NCBI RefSeq assembly: GCF_002797935.1
Contig: NZ_PGER01000001.1
Coordinates: 2,542,001 to 2,606,000 of the forward strand
DNA length: 64,000 nucleotides
From: Flavobacterium sp. 1
GTDB taxonomy: Bacteria > Bacteroidota > Bacteroidia > Flavobacteriales > Flavobacteriaceae
Direction: 5' to 3'
Shown in pieces: positions 44,940-53,552 of the stretch (its first letter is position 1; every line of letters starts with the position of its first letter). A program made the translations under genes and the position numbers. Below the pieces are notes generated by a model, which saw nothing but the letters and a program-made list of their open reading frames with translations, had not been told where the DNA came from and made no database searches.

Positions 44940-46057
44940 TTACAGTGATTTCCTAAACGTTTTTCTGCGGCAATGAACCACTGGATTAAAATTTTTCCAA
45001 ATCAGCTGAATAGCAATATTATCAGCTAACTCAGGTGTTCTAAAGCAATTTTCAACATCATTCTCAGTAAAAGTTTTGTGATATTCATTAAAAATAACAG
45101 CCGTTACTCCCTTATTCTGATAATCTGGATGCACTCCGATAAGATAAAACAAAACATCTTTACTGCTGCGTTTCGCTTTTAATAAATGTAAAAAACCAAA
45201 AGGAAATAATTTTCCATTAGCTTTCTGAAGTGCTTTAGAAAAACTGGGCATTACAATCGCAAAAGCTACAAGTTTACCATCTTTATCCTCAACATACTTT
45301 ATATATTCGGGATTGATAAAACTGATGTATTTTTTCTTGAAATATTCTTTTTGAACATCAGATATAGCAACAAATGAAGACAATTTAGCATACGATTCAT
45401 TAAACAAATCAAACATTTTATCAACATAAGGCATTACATCCTTAGCAGATTTAAAGTTAATCGGTTTAAGCTGGTATCTTTTTTTAACCAGTTCATTTAC
45501 TTTCTCAAAAAATTCGGGTTTAGCATTCGCAAATGGGAATTTATTTTCAACATACTCCTTCTCCGTTACATATCCTAATTCTTCAAAATGTGCAGCGTAA
45601 TAAGAATGATTATACCAGGTAATCATGGTTCCTAATTCATCAAAACCTTCCGTTAAAACACCCACTTTGTCCAGATTCGAAAATCCCATTGGCCCTTCAG
45701 CATATTCCAGATTATTTTTTCGGCCGATTTCATATACTTTTTCAAGCAGCGCTTTAGTTACCTCAATATCATCGATAACATCAAACCATCCAAAACGGAC
45801 TTTCTTTTTTCCTGCTGATTTACCTCATCCCAATTAATAATTACTGCAATTCTGCCGACGACAGCATTGTTCCTGTACGCCAGATAAAAATTAGCTTCAG
45901 CACTGTTAAATGCAGGATTTTTGGTTTTATCAAACGTAGCCAGCTCATCCGAAATTAATGGCGGAACCCAGTATGGATTGCCTTTGTATAAGGAAAAAGG
46001 AAATTTTATGAATTCGGTTAACTCATTTTTGGTTTTGGCTTCTTGTATGGTGATCAT
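44940..46057 (-). pseudogene. GNAT-like acyltransferase-family protein, split by one frameshift
   Basis: The 5' part (46057-45758) encodes MITIQEAKTKNELTEFIKFP and FSLYKGNPYWVPPLISDELATF; the 3' part (from 45689, in another frame) encodes GFSNLDKVGVLTEGFDELG and ends with the acetyl-CoA-type LIGVHPDYQNKGVTAVIF. At 45810-45805 there is a run of six A; seven would fuse both into one 372-residue protein (QQEKKKVRFGWFDVIDDIEV across the join). The intact family, common in Bacteroidota, has a C-terminal GNAT-like domain and a conserved N-terminal region. Some relatives are mislabelled GTP cyclohydrolase. Either the gene is broken or the run is under-called. Confidence 0.75.
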
Positions 46058-46080
46058 TGATGTTTTTATGAAATATTATT

Positions 46081-47031
46081 TTATTTCTTCGCTTTTTTAG
46101 CTCCTTGCTGCGTATTCGTTTTTTTAGCTATTTTATCAGCAGTCTCTTCTTCTTTGGTCAAAAGATACACATCTTTATAACGCCCATCATATCGCCATGA
46201 CACCCCTACACCTCCGTAAAGCACAGAAGGAGTATCCTTAAAATTACCGCTTATTGAGGCATCTACCTGAAGGTTTCTGTTAATTAAATAAGCTGCACCG
46301 CCACGAACGATAGCATCACTGTAAAAATCACTTTTTATCCCTTGATTTTCAACAAAAGCAGACCAGTTTTTATTAATCCCTTTAGTTAACGTCAAAATAT
46401 AACTCAAGCTGGGATAATCTGTTCCTATATAATTACCTATAATATTAGTCACAAAAACCCATGAACCATCACCTAAATGGTTTTGCAAAATCAAAGCAAC
46501 TTTTGGAGAGATTTCAGACTTAGGAGAAAAATAAAAAGGGTTGTGATTTCCTGTAAAATTGGCTCCTGCAAAAACAGCTACAGCAGGAATAACCTGATGC
46601 CAATTGAATTTATGATTGGCTTTCCAACTATGTATATTCACTTCTCTTTTATAGCCTTTATTGGGATCATACAGTAAATATTTGGCTCCTAAAACCGATT
46701 GTTTAAAATCAGATTTATCCACAATATTCATAGGATAATCAAAAGTTTCGATTACATATTGAGCATCAGCAATAAATTCTAAATTTTCAAGAAATGCTCC
46801 ATACCTAAATTCCAAATCCATTCCGAAACCATAGGCATCATATCTTGACAGGCTGTGATTTTCTTTAATACCAAACACGCCAGTTTCTACCTGCATGACT
46901 GTTTTTCCGACAGCAAAAGCCGACATAGATTCTCCAGGCCTGTTAGAATTTATCTCGTCGGTATGCTGACCATACTGAACTATTGGAAATAAAAAAAGAG
47001 AGACTAAAAATACTTTTTTAATATTGAGCAT
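46081..47031 (-). CDS. Outer-membrane beta-barrel protein (phenol MetA-pathway-like transporter family)
   Basis: A 316-residue exported protein. A signal peptide spans about 1-21 (FLVSLFLFPIVQYGQ), then EINSNRPGESMSAFAVGKTVMQVETGV, a typical start of Phenol_MetA_deg-like barrels (DRP motif as NRPGES). Alternating amphipathic strands continue to near residue 285. The last 30 residues are Lys-rich (KKTNQQ-like), unusual after a barrel. The substrate is unknown. The gene lies 23 bases upstream of the GNAT-like gene on the same strand, with rdgB further upstream. Confidence 0.75.
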   Translation of the reverse strand: MLNIKKVFLVSLFLFPIVQYGQHTDEINSNRPGESMSAFAVGKTVMQVETGVFGIKENHSLSRYDAYGFGMDLEFRYGAFLENLEFIADAQYVIETFDYPMNIVDKSDFKQSVLGAKYLLYDPNKGYKREVNIHSWKANHKFNWHQVIPAVAVFAGANFTGNHNPFYFSPKSEISPKVALILQNHLGDGSWVFVTNIIGNYIGTDYPSLSYILTLTKGINKNWSAFVENQGIKSDFYSDAIVRGGAAYLINRNLQVDASISGNFKDTPSVLYGGVGVSWRYDGRYKDVYLLTKEEETADKIAKKTNTQQGAKKAKK

Positions 47032-47129
47032 ACTGAATTATTTGAGTGAGAAGGTATAACGTGTTTCAAATGTACTATATTTTATTGTAACTATCATTTG
47101 GTTAAAAATTACTTAAGATATAGTTAAGC

Positions 47130-47711
47130 TTAACTTGAACTTTTATTCAAAAAAGCAATTAGCTCCTGCGTTGCTTTGCCACGATGACTTATAGCATTTT
47201 TGGTTTCTAACGAAAGCTGTGCAAAAGTTTCTTGAAAACCTTCAGGCTTAAAAATAGGATCATAGCCAAAACCCTGATCTCCAATTTTTTCCAAAATGAT
47301 TACACCGCGGGCAATACCGGTAAAAAGATGCTGTTCACCATTTAAATTTAAAGTAATAACAGTTTTAAATTGAGCATTTCTATTAGCTTCATTTTCTAAA
47401 TTCAGAAGCAGTTTATCCATATTATCTTCAGCCGATTTTTGCTCACCAGCATATCGTGCCGAGAAAACGCCAGGCTCTCCATTTAAAGCTTCTACTTCAA
47501 GTCCAGTATCATCGGCGAAACAGTCATAACCATATTTTTGGGTTACATAATTGGCTTTCATTACAGCATTCCCTTCGATAGTATCGGCAGTTTCGGGAAT
47601 ATCTTCATGACAGCCGATACTTTCTAAACTGATAATCTCAATACTTAGAGGGAGCATGCTTTGTATTTCTTTGATTTTATTTTTGTTATTGGTAGCAAAA
47701 ACGATTTTCAT
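47130..47711 (-). CDS. rdgB: Non-canonical purine NTP diphosphatase (RdgB/HAM1)
   Basis: A 193-residue enzyme starting at the ATG 47711 (MKIVFATNNKNKIKEIQSML), which fits the family start better than the upstream ATG at 47738. Active-site segments are the N-terminal TNNKNK, FADDTGLEVEALNGEPGVFSARYAG (64-88) and a C-terminal GQGFGYDPIFKPEGF plus SHRGKA. It hydrolyses ITP, dITP and XTP to monophosphates, keeping deaminated purines out of DNA and RNA. It heads a minus-strand group with the barrel and GNAT-like genes. Confidence 0.95.
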   Translation of the reverse strand: MKIVFATNNKNKIKEIQSMLPLSIEIISLESIGCHEDIPETADTIEGNAVMKANYVTQKYGYDCFADDTGLEVEALNGEPGVFSARYAGEQKSAEDNMDKLLLNLENEANRNAQFKTVITLNLNGEQHLFTGIARGVIILEKIGDQGFGYDPIFKPEGFQETFAQLSLETKNAISHRGKATQELIAFLNKSSS

Positions 47712-47836
47712 ATCGGCAATATTAAAATGAGAAGTCAAAAATACGGTTTGTAATTTACTAATGAAAGAAAACCTATTTGTATAAGTCTGAATTCTGCATT
47801 ATTTTTACATTCAATTAATTCAATCCAACAGAAATT

Positions 47837-48283
47837 ATGATTATAGATTTTATAGAAAATTCAGCCCAATACGAAGCGGTGCATCCGTCATTTAAAACGG
47901 CTTTTGATTATTTAAAGCAAAGTGACAAAGAAGCTTTAGACGGCTTAATCAATGAAGAAGCAGGTGTGAAAATGTTTGCCTACAAAGGAGAAGGAAAAAG
48001 CAAAGCGAAAAGTCTGGAAACATTTGAATGTCATGACAAAAATATTGACATCCAGTTTTGCATCAGCGGGCGTGAGGGCTTTTTGTGGAAACCAAGAGCG
48101 AAATGCATCTCTCCAAACGGAGATTACAATACTGAAAAAGACGTCCGTTTTTTTAACGACGAACCTGATACTTATTTTGAACTACTGACCAATCAGTTTG
48201 TTATCTTTTTCCCGGAAGATGTTCATGCTCCTATGATCAGCGAAAACGATCTGGATAAAATAGTAGTAAAAGTATTGATTTAA
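47837..48283 (+). CDS. YhcH/YjgK/YiaL family protein
   Basis: A 148-residue cupin-like protein. The signature CHDKNIDIQFCISGREGFLWKP (His and Glu metal-type ligands) and the C-terminal FVIFFPEDVHAPMIS match the YhcH/YjgK/YiaL family. Relatives include a sialic-acid-related sugar isomerase candidate and the beta-galactosidase small subunit. Its substrate here is unknown, with no sugar-utilisation genes adjacent. It is a single plus-strand gene divergent from rdgB. Confidence 0.85.
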   Translation: MIIDFIENSAQYEAVHPSFKTAFDYLKQSDKEALDGLINEEAGVKMFAYKGEGKSKAKSLETFECHDKNIDIQFCISGREGFLWKPRAKCISPNGDYNTEKDVRFFNDEPDTYFELLTNQFVIFFPEDVHAPMISENDLDKIVVKVLI

Positions 48284-48532
48284 AAAATATTTTAATATTA
48301 TTCTTATGACTAATAAAGTCAGAAAAACTCCGACACGTTAAAATATAGTTAAAACACTTATTTTCAATATTTTAAAATAAATAAGTTGTAAATTTGGATG
48401 TGGTTTTGATTAATTACTTGAGATATAATATCACAAATATTTAAGTATTAGAAAAAGTATCTCAATAGTCAGCTATACCGAATTATAGTAACGTATAAGT
48501 TAGATAATGATAAATCAGAACTACAAAATTGG

Positions 48533-48559
48533 AGAGCCCTGAAAAGCTCTCCTTTTTTG
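48533..48559 (+). terminator. Strong plus-strand hairpin with T run
   Basis: GGAGAGC pairs with GCTCTCC (about 48533-48554) around CCTGAAAA, then TTTTTTG. It is 250 bases past the YhcH stop and directly after the convergent GltS-like gene. Polarity favours the plus strand; an unannotated small transcript between 48284 and 48533 is possible but unproven. Confidence 0.7.
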
Positions 48560-48560
48560 T

Positions 48561-50069
48561 TTAATAACTGCTTACATTCGTTAAATTATCTGGGAAATAG
48601 CCATCTGATAAGTTTGTGAACTCATCCCCTCTCATAAAGATATTAATGTCAACTTCACTAAAACTATTCTTTCCAGCTGCAGCCAAAAGTTCGTTCGCAG
48701 CGTGCAGCGTATTTTTATGAAAATGATACACTCTTTCGGATTTATCAGTTACAACCAATCCTTTCATCAGCATTTTGTTTTGTGTGGCAACTCCTGTCGG
48801 GCATTCGTTATTATTGCATCTCAAAGCCTGAATACAGCCCAGAGAAAACATAAATCCACGAGCCGAATTACACATATCAGCACCCAAAGCTATAGCCCGC
48901 AGAATAGAATATCCCGAAATGATTTTACCGCTACAAATCACTCTTATCTTGTCTCTAATTCCTAAACGGACTAATGTTTTGTTTACAAAAATAAGTGCTG
49001 GCTCAAAAGGCATCCCTACTCCATCGGCAAATTCAAGCGGTGCAGCTCCTGTTCCTCCTTCGGCTCCGTCGACTGTGATGAAATCGGGATAGCAATTTTG
49101 ATGAATCATTTCACTGCAAAGATTTTCAAAGTCGGAAGTGTCACCGATACAGAGTTTAAATCCGATAGGTTTCCCATTGGACAACTCACGCAAGAGGGCA
49201 ATAAATTCAATTAATTCTTTAAAATTTGAAAAAGCATTATGACTTGGAGGTGATAAAATAGTTGTATGTGGCTGAACACCTCTTATTTTCGCAATTTGTT
49301 CTGTATTTTTTTGAGCCGGAAGAACACCGCCATGACCTGGTTTTGCACCTTGCGACAGTTTTATTTCAATCATTTTTACCTCAGGGAGATTGGCTTTTTC
49401 TGCAAATTTTCCGCCGTCAAAACCGCCGCGGTCATCACGGCATCCAAAATATCCTGTTCCTATCTGCCAGGTAATATCACCGCCGTTTTGATGATATTCA
49501 GTCAAACCGCCTTCTCCTGTGTTGTGATAAAATTTACCTTTCTCTGCTCCTTTATTGAGTGCAACTATCGCATTCTCACTTAAAGATCCAAAACTCATTG
49601 CCGAAATATTTAGCAAAGAAGCTGAGTACGGCTGTTTACAATCTGGACCGCCAACGAGAACACGAGGCAATTCATGATTGACAGATGCTGGAAACATAGA
49701 ATGTTTGATCCCTTCGTAACTCGATTGGTTTAAAACCAGCTGAGTTCCGAATGGCGAAGTTGCATCAATATTTTTGGCTCTTTGATAGACTAAGGAACGC
49801 TGATTTCTTGAAAACGGTTTTCCATCGGTGGTGCGCTCTATGAAATATTGCTGAATTTCGGGAGCAATCATTTCAAACAAATAACGAAAATATCCTAGAA
49901 TTGGAAAGTTTCTTAAAATAGCGTGTTTTTGCTGAATGGTATTATAAAAGCCAACAATTATAAGGATTATCATTATTGCCGAAAAGACAAATCCCGTTTT
50001 TAGGAAGTAATTAAAACAGAAGGAAATTAGTAATAATGTAATACTGATAATGAATAACTGCTTTCTCAT
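48561..50069 (-). CDS. FMN-binding glutamate synthase-family protein
   Basis: A 502-residue protein. Two membrane helices open it (about 6-45), then a TIM-barrel domain of the glutamate synthase large-subunit type. FMN segments are GGPDCKQPYSASLLNISAMSFGSLSENAI and FITVDGAEGGTGAAPLEFAD. The late cysteine motif RCNNNECPTGVATQ matches the [3Fe-4S] region of GltS. No N-terminal amidotransferase domain is present. It is therefore membrane-anchored; its reaction is unknown. The gene follows the NYN gene on the minus strand, separated by a palindrome. Confidence 0.88.
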   Translation of the reverse strand: MRKQLFIISITLLLISFCFNYFLKTGFVFSAIMIILIIVGFYNTIQQKHAILRNFPILGYFRYLFEMIAPEIQQYFIERTTDGKPFSRNQRSLVYQRAKNIDATSPFGTQLVLNQSSYEGIKHSMFPASVNHELPRVLVGGPDCKQPYSASLLNISAMSFGSLSENAIVALNKGAEKGKFYHNTGEGGLTEYHQNGGDITWQIGTGYFGCRDDRGGFDGGKFAEKANLPEVKMIEIKLSQGAKPGHGGVLPAQKNTEQIAKIRGVQPHTTILSPPSHNAFSNFKELIEFIALLRELSNGKPIGFKLCIGDTSDFENLCSEMIHQNCYPDFITVDGAEGGTGAAPLEFADGVGMPFEPALIFVNKTLVRLGIRDKIRVICSGKIISGYSILRAIALGADMCNSARGFMFSLGCIQALRCNNNECPTGVATQNKMLMKGLVVTDKSERVYHFHKNTLHAANELLAAAGKNSFSEVDINIFMRGDEFTNLSDGYFPDNLTNVSSY

Positions 50070-50177
50070 TAATGAAATGATTTAAAAGTTAATTAAGATT
50101 TAATTTATTGGTCTCAGGTATAGTTAAAACTATGTCCTTTAGTGAATTTTGATTTAGCTTCTGCAATTATTTTAACC

Positions 50178-50219
50178 ACAAATTACACAAATTAATTAGT
50201 GATAGATCGTGTAATTTGT
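50178..50219. repeat. Palindrome ACAAATTACAC / GTGTAATTTGT
   Basis: Two 11-base arms (50178-50188 and 50209-50219) are perfectly complementary, with related words (CACAAATTAATTAGTG) between. It lies between the NYN gene end and the GltS-like gene start on the minus strand and may terminate the former. Confidence 0.55.
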
Positions 50220-50286
50220 CGCTAACAAAAGTGTCGTAACCTTGCAGATTTTCAGTCCAAAATGGTTTAATTTTTATACTAAATAA

Positions 50287-51093
50287 CTACGTATAACGCA
50301 ATCTGACAAAAACATGTTTGATTCCTTTTTTATCTGAATCTCTTTCGTCTATTTCAAGGATATCGGTTAGCGATTTGAGCATGGGAGTTAGCTTGGCAAA
50401 GCCATAATTTCTAGGATCAAATTCGGGTTTTTTCTTTACAATGAGGTTACCTACATCACCAAGGAAAGCCCAGCCGTCATCATCGCCAATAGCATCGAGA
50501 GTATCTTCAATGAGTTCGATGGTTTCGCCGTCAATTTTATTAGGAGCTTCTTTTTCGACCGCTTTTTTAATTTCAGTAATGGTAGTGGTGGTAGTTTGTT
50601 TTGGTGATTTAGTTTGAGCATTAGTAGTTTTACGAGTCTTTTTGATAGCACCGTCTAAAACTTCAATAAAAATAAACCGGTCGCATGCACTAATAAAAGG
50701 TTTTGGCGTTTTTTGTTCACCTATTCCTATCACTTTCATACCGGATTCTCTTAATCGAATTGCTAATCTGGTAAAATCGCTGTCACTGGAAACGATGCAA
50801 AACCCGTCTAATTTACCAGAATACAATAAATCCATAGCATCAATAATCAAAGCTGAATCGGAGGAATTTTTTCCAACAGTGTAACTGTATTGCTGTATGG
50901 GCGTAATGGCATGCTCTAGTAAAACATTTTTCCAACCGTTAGCATTTGGCTTAGTCCAATCGGCATAAATACGTTTGGTTGTTGGAGTTCCGAACTTGGC
51001 AATTTCTTCCATCATGCCTTTTACATTGCTGTAGGGAACATTGTCGGCATCAATAAGTACGGCGAGTTTTAATTCTTTTATGGTTTGTGACAT
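50287..51093 (-). CDS. NYN domain ribonuclease-like protein with OST-HTH/LOTUS domain
   Basis: A 268-residue protein. The NYN (PIN-like) domain spans about 8-145, with acidic residues D15 and D17 in AVLIDADNVPY, further acids in IIDAMDLLY and VSSDSDFTRLAIRL. A Thr/Lys-rich linker (about 155-185) leads to a C-terminal OST-HTH/LOTUS domain (about 195-268, GETIELIEDTLDAIGDDDGWAFLGD). By family knowledge this should bind and perhaps cut RNA. The target is unknown. It is divergent from the RNA element at 51158 and the synthase gene at 51482. Confidence 0.87.
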   Translation of the reverse strand: MSQTIKELKLAVLIDADNVPYSNVKGMMEEIAKFGTPTTKRIYADWTKPNANGWKNVLLEHAITPIQQYSYTVGKNSSDSALIIDAMDLLYSGKLDGFCIVSSDSDFTRLAIRLRESGMKVIGIGEQKTPKPFISACDRFIFIEVLDGAIKKTRKTTNAQTKSPKQTTTTTITEIKKAVEKEAPNKIDGETIELIEDTLDAIGDDDGWAFLGDVGNLIVKKKPEFDPRNYGFAKLTPMLKSLTDILEIDERDSDKKGIKHVFVRLRYT

Positions 51094-51157
51094 GAATTTT
51101 TAAAATGACAGGTTTTATATTCAAAGATACAAAGTTTATTATGAAAACAACAGCCCT

Positions 51158-51336
51158 AGCCCTGATGGAAATGGAAAGCCTCGATGGAATAAACCTATTT
51201 TTTCCTGAGCTGGCAGAGCGACCTCCTCAGCCCCCGCCCCTCTCCAAAAGAAAGGGTAGCCAAATACCCCTTGCCAGAACAATGGAAAAAAAGGTTTATG
51301 ACGGAGAGCTTGTAATGGACTGCAGGAAATAACTCC
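51158..51336 (+). ncRNA. Candidate structured RNA, family copy A (expanded)
   Basis: A 5' core AGCCCTGATGGAAATGGAAA (51158-51177) and 3' core TGGACTGCAGGAAATAACTCC-like segment (51316-51336) bracket a variable hairpin. The stem includes ATAAACC (51190-51196) with GGTTTAT (51293-51299) and ATTTTTTCC with GGAAAAAAA. An inner GGGTA/TACCC and TGGCA/TGCCA extend it. The insert is GC-rich compared with its surroundings. Copies B (52816-52923) and C (60062-60144) share both cores. Its layout recalls the Flavo-1 RNA motif described in Flavobacteriia, but I cannot confirm that. A 75-codon frame here is spurious. Confidence 0.65.
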
Positions 51337-51435
51337 CGCATCTGACATCTCTAAAAATGACTTCATTAGTAATGATGGTTGCTTAGATTTGGAAAAATAA
51401 ATTTACTTTCAAGATGCTAATACATTATAAATAAT

Positions 51436-51443
51436 TATTTTTG
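51436..51443 (+). promoter_or_regulatory. Bacteroidota -7 box TATTTTTG
   Basis: Exact TAnnTTTG match 38 bases before the ATG of the alpha-oxoamine synthase at 51482. Confidence 0.55.
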
Positions 51444-51481
51444 CAACTTCTTAAAATTAATAGCAGTAGATATTATATATT

Positions 51482-52744
51482 ATGGTAAAAGATTTATTCG
51501 AAAGAATTCAAAACAATAAAGGACCATTAGGAAAATGGGCTTCACAAGCAGAAGGTTATTTTGTATTTCCAAAATTAGAAGGAGACTTAGGGCCGAGAAT
51601 GAAATTTCAAGGAAAAGAGGTTTTGAACTGGAGTTTGAATGACTATTTGGGTCTTGCAAACCACCCGGAAGTTCGTAAAGCCGATGCGGATGCAGCGTTA
51701 GAATTTGGTGCTGCTGCCCCAATGGGTGCGCGTATGATGAGCGGTCACACTAAATATCACGAACAGTTAGAGAATGAATTGGCTGCTTTTGTAATGAAAG
51801 AATCAGCTTATTTATTGAATTTTGGTTACCAAGGAATGGTATCTACCATTGATGCTTTGGTTACCAGAAATGACGTAATTGTATACGATGTGGATGCCCA
51901 TGCTTGTATTATTGACGGTGTTCGCCTGCATAGCGGAAAACGTTTTACGTACAAGCACAACGACATCGAAAGCATGGAGAAAAACCTTGCTCGTGCTACA
52001 AAATTGGCAAAAACAACTGGCGGCGGTATCTTGTTTATTACTGAAGGTGTTTTTGGAATGCGCGGACAGCAAGGAAAACTGAAAGAGATTGTAGCGATGA
52101 AAGAAAAATACAATTTCCGTTTGCTTGTAGATGATGCGCACGGTTTTGGAACACTTGGAAAAACAGGTGCCGGAGCTGGTGAAGAGCAAAACTGTCAAGA
52201 CGGAATTGATGTTTATTTCTCTACGTTTGCCAAATCAATGGCTAATATTGGAGCTTTTATAGCAGCAGATAAAGACATTATCGATTACTTAAAATACAAC
52301 TTGCGTTCTCAAATGTTTGCCAAAGCATTACCGATGATCCAAACTATCGGTTCTTTGAAACGTTTACAATTGTTACGTGATAACCCAGGATTGAAAGGCA
52401 AATTATGGGAAAATGTAAATACTTTGCAAAACGGTTTGAGAAGCAAAGGATTTAATATTGGCGACACCAATACTTGTGTTACGCCGGTTTATCTTGAAGG
52501 AAGCGTGCCGGAAGCGATGGTGATGGTGAATGACTTAAGAGAAAATTACGGTATTTTCCTTTCGATAGTAATTTATCCGGTTATACCAAAAGGAATGATT
52601 TTATTGCGCGTTATACCTACTGCTTCACATACATTGGAAGATATTGCTCTAACACTTACTGCTTTCGAAGCGATTCGTGAAAAATTAGTAAACGGTACTT
52701 ACAAAGAAATTGCCAGCAGAACTAAAGTAGATTTGGATGCATAA
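51482..52744 (+). CDS. PLP-dependent alpha-oxoamine synthase (serine palmitoyltransferase-like)
   Basis: A 420-residue fold-type I enzyme. The PLP lysine is K251 in FSTFAKSMANIGAF; H140 (YDVDAHACI) would stack on PLP and D217 (DDAHGFGTLGKTG) would bind its nitrogen. SLNDYLGLA and GARMMSGHT are family-wide. This family joins acyl-CoA to an amino acid: serine palmitoyltransferase makes sphinganine precursors, and a Flavobacteriia version condenses cysteate for sulfonolipids. The preceding steps are not in the window, so KBL or Kbl/BioF activity cannot be excluded, but the sphingolipid or sulfonolipid branch is likeliest in this lineage. A terminator follows. Confidence 0.82.
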   Translation: MVKDLFERIQNNKGPLGKWASQAEGYFVFPKLEGDLGPRMKFQGKEVLNWSLNDYLGLANHPEVRKADADAALEFGAAAPMGARMMSGHTKYHEQLENELAAFVMKESAYLLNFGYQGMVSTIDALVTRNDVIVYDVDAHACIIDGVRLHSGKRFTYKHNDIESMEKNLARATKLAKTTGGGILFITEGVFGMRGQQGKLKEIVAMKEKYNFRLLVDDAHGFGTLGKTGAGAGEEQNCQDGIDVYFSTFAKSMANIGAFIAADKDIIDYLKYNLRSQMFAKALPMIQTIGSLKRLQLLRDNPGLKGKLWENVNTLQNGLRSKGFNIGDTNTCVTPVYLEGSVPEAMVMVNDLRENYGIFLSIVIYPVIPKGMILLRVIPTASHTLEDIALTLTAFEAIREKLVNGTYKEIASRTKVDLDA

Positions 52745-52769
52745 TTTTTAGCAATCCTTTTAAATATAG

Positions 52770-52806
52770 AAAATCCATCAGCCTTTCGACCGATGGATTT
52801 TTTTTT
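52770..52806 (+). terminator. Rho-independent terminator of the synthase gene
   Basis: AAATCCATC pairs with GATGGATTT around an AGCCTTTCGACC loop, and eight T follow. Confidence 0.88.
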
Positions 52807-52815
52807 GGAGCAAAA

Positions 52816-52923
52816 CTATGCTGCATTTCATCAAGTTCAGTCCCGCTGTCCATTATATCTTTTTATAAAGTAAAGAAAAATTACTTTATAAAAAGGATGC
52901 CATTTCCATCGGGGCTATGCTAC
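52816..52923 (-). ncRNA. Candidate structured RNA, family copy B
   Basis: On the minus strand it begins ATAGCCCCGATGGAAATGGC (5' core) and ends with GGACAGCGGGACTGAAC (3' core). Between them a 16-bp perfect stem (TTTTTATAAAGTAA with TTACTTTATAAAAA) forms the variable hairpin. This short, clean copy defines the family; copies A and C match the cores. The element is flanked by CTATGCTGC (52817-52825) and CTATGCTAC (52915-52923), a near-direct repeat whose meaning is unclear. Confidence 0.7.
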
Positions 52924-53001
52924 AACTTTAATTTTCATGAGAACCATTACTAAAAACGTATAAAAAATTCTGTATTTTTATACCATCAAAATAACGTAGA
53001 A

Positions 53002-53550
53002 ATGACCCCGCACTTATTAATTATACCAGGACTTGGAGATTCCGGCGAAAAACACTGGCAAAACTTTTGGTTGCAAAAATTCACCAATTCTACCAAAGTC
53101 ATACAAGACAATTGGGATGCACCACAGCTTCATGAATGGCTTACCCGACTTGATGAAAACATCCAGCAAATTAATGAACCAACAATTTTAGTCGCTCATA
53201 GCCTTGCCGTTTCGCTGGTCATGCATTGGGTTTCCAAAAATAATAATCCAAATATCATCGGTGCCTTGCTGGTTGCCCCTGCTGATGTAAATTCGCCAGA
53301 ACACACTCCTGATTTTTTAAGACATTTTTCACCAATTCCAACACAGCCTGTCCCGTTTCCAACAATTGTAGTAGGAACAGAAAACGACACTTACATTTCG
53401 CTGGAAAGAGCCAAAGAATTGGCCAACTCTTGGGGAAGTGATTTTGTAAATATTGGTCAACAAGGACACATCAACTCCGATTCAAATTTGGGGTATTGGG
53501 AAGAAGGGCAGACATTTTTACAACAATTAATTACAAAAATAAACCGCTAA
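53002..53550 (+). CDS. RBBP9/YdeN-family serine hydrolase
   Basis: A 182-residue small alpha/beta hydrolase of the RBBP9/YdeN family. The N-terminus HLLIIPGLGDSGEKHWQNFW is diagnostic. The nucleophile is S67 in LVAHSLAV, the acid is likely in GTENDTYISLE, and the base is the His in QQGHINSDS. The oxyanion loop is PGLGDSG. No signal peptide, so it is cytosolic. Substrate unknown. The sulfurtransferase gene starts two bases after its stop, so the two form an operon. Confidence 0.87.
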   Translation: MTPHLLIIPGLGDSGEKHWQNFWLQKFTNSTKVIQDNWDAPQLHEWLTRLDENIQQINEPTILVAHSLAVSLVMHWVSKNNNPNIIGALLVAPADVNSPEHTPDFLRHFSPIPTQPVPFPTIVVGTENDTYISLERAKELANSWGSDFVNIGQQGHINSDSNLGYWEEGQTFLQQLITKINR

Positions 53551-53552
53551 AA

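Noticed and set aside
47712..47738. Upstream ATG for rdgB
   Set aside because: It adds nine residues before the conserved MKIVFATNN start of the family.
51105..51332. 75-codon plus-strand frame
   Set aside because: It spans structured RNA copy A, and its Pro-rich, composition-odd product has no coding character.
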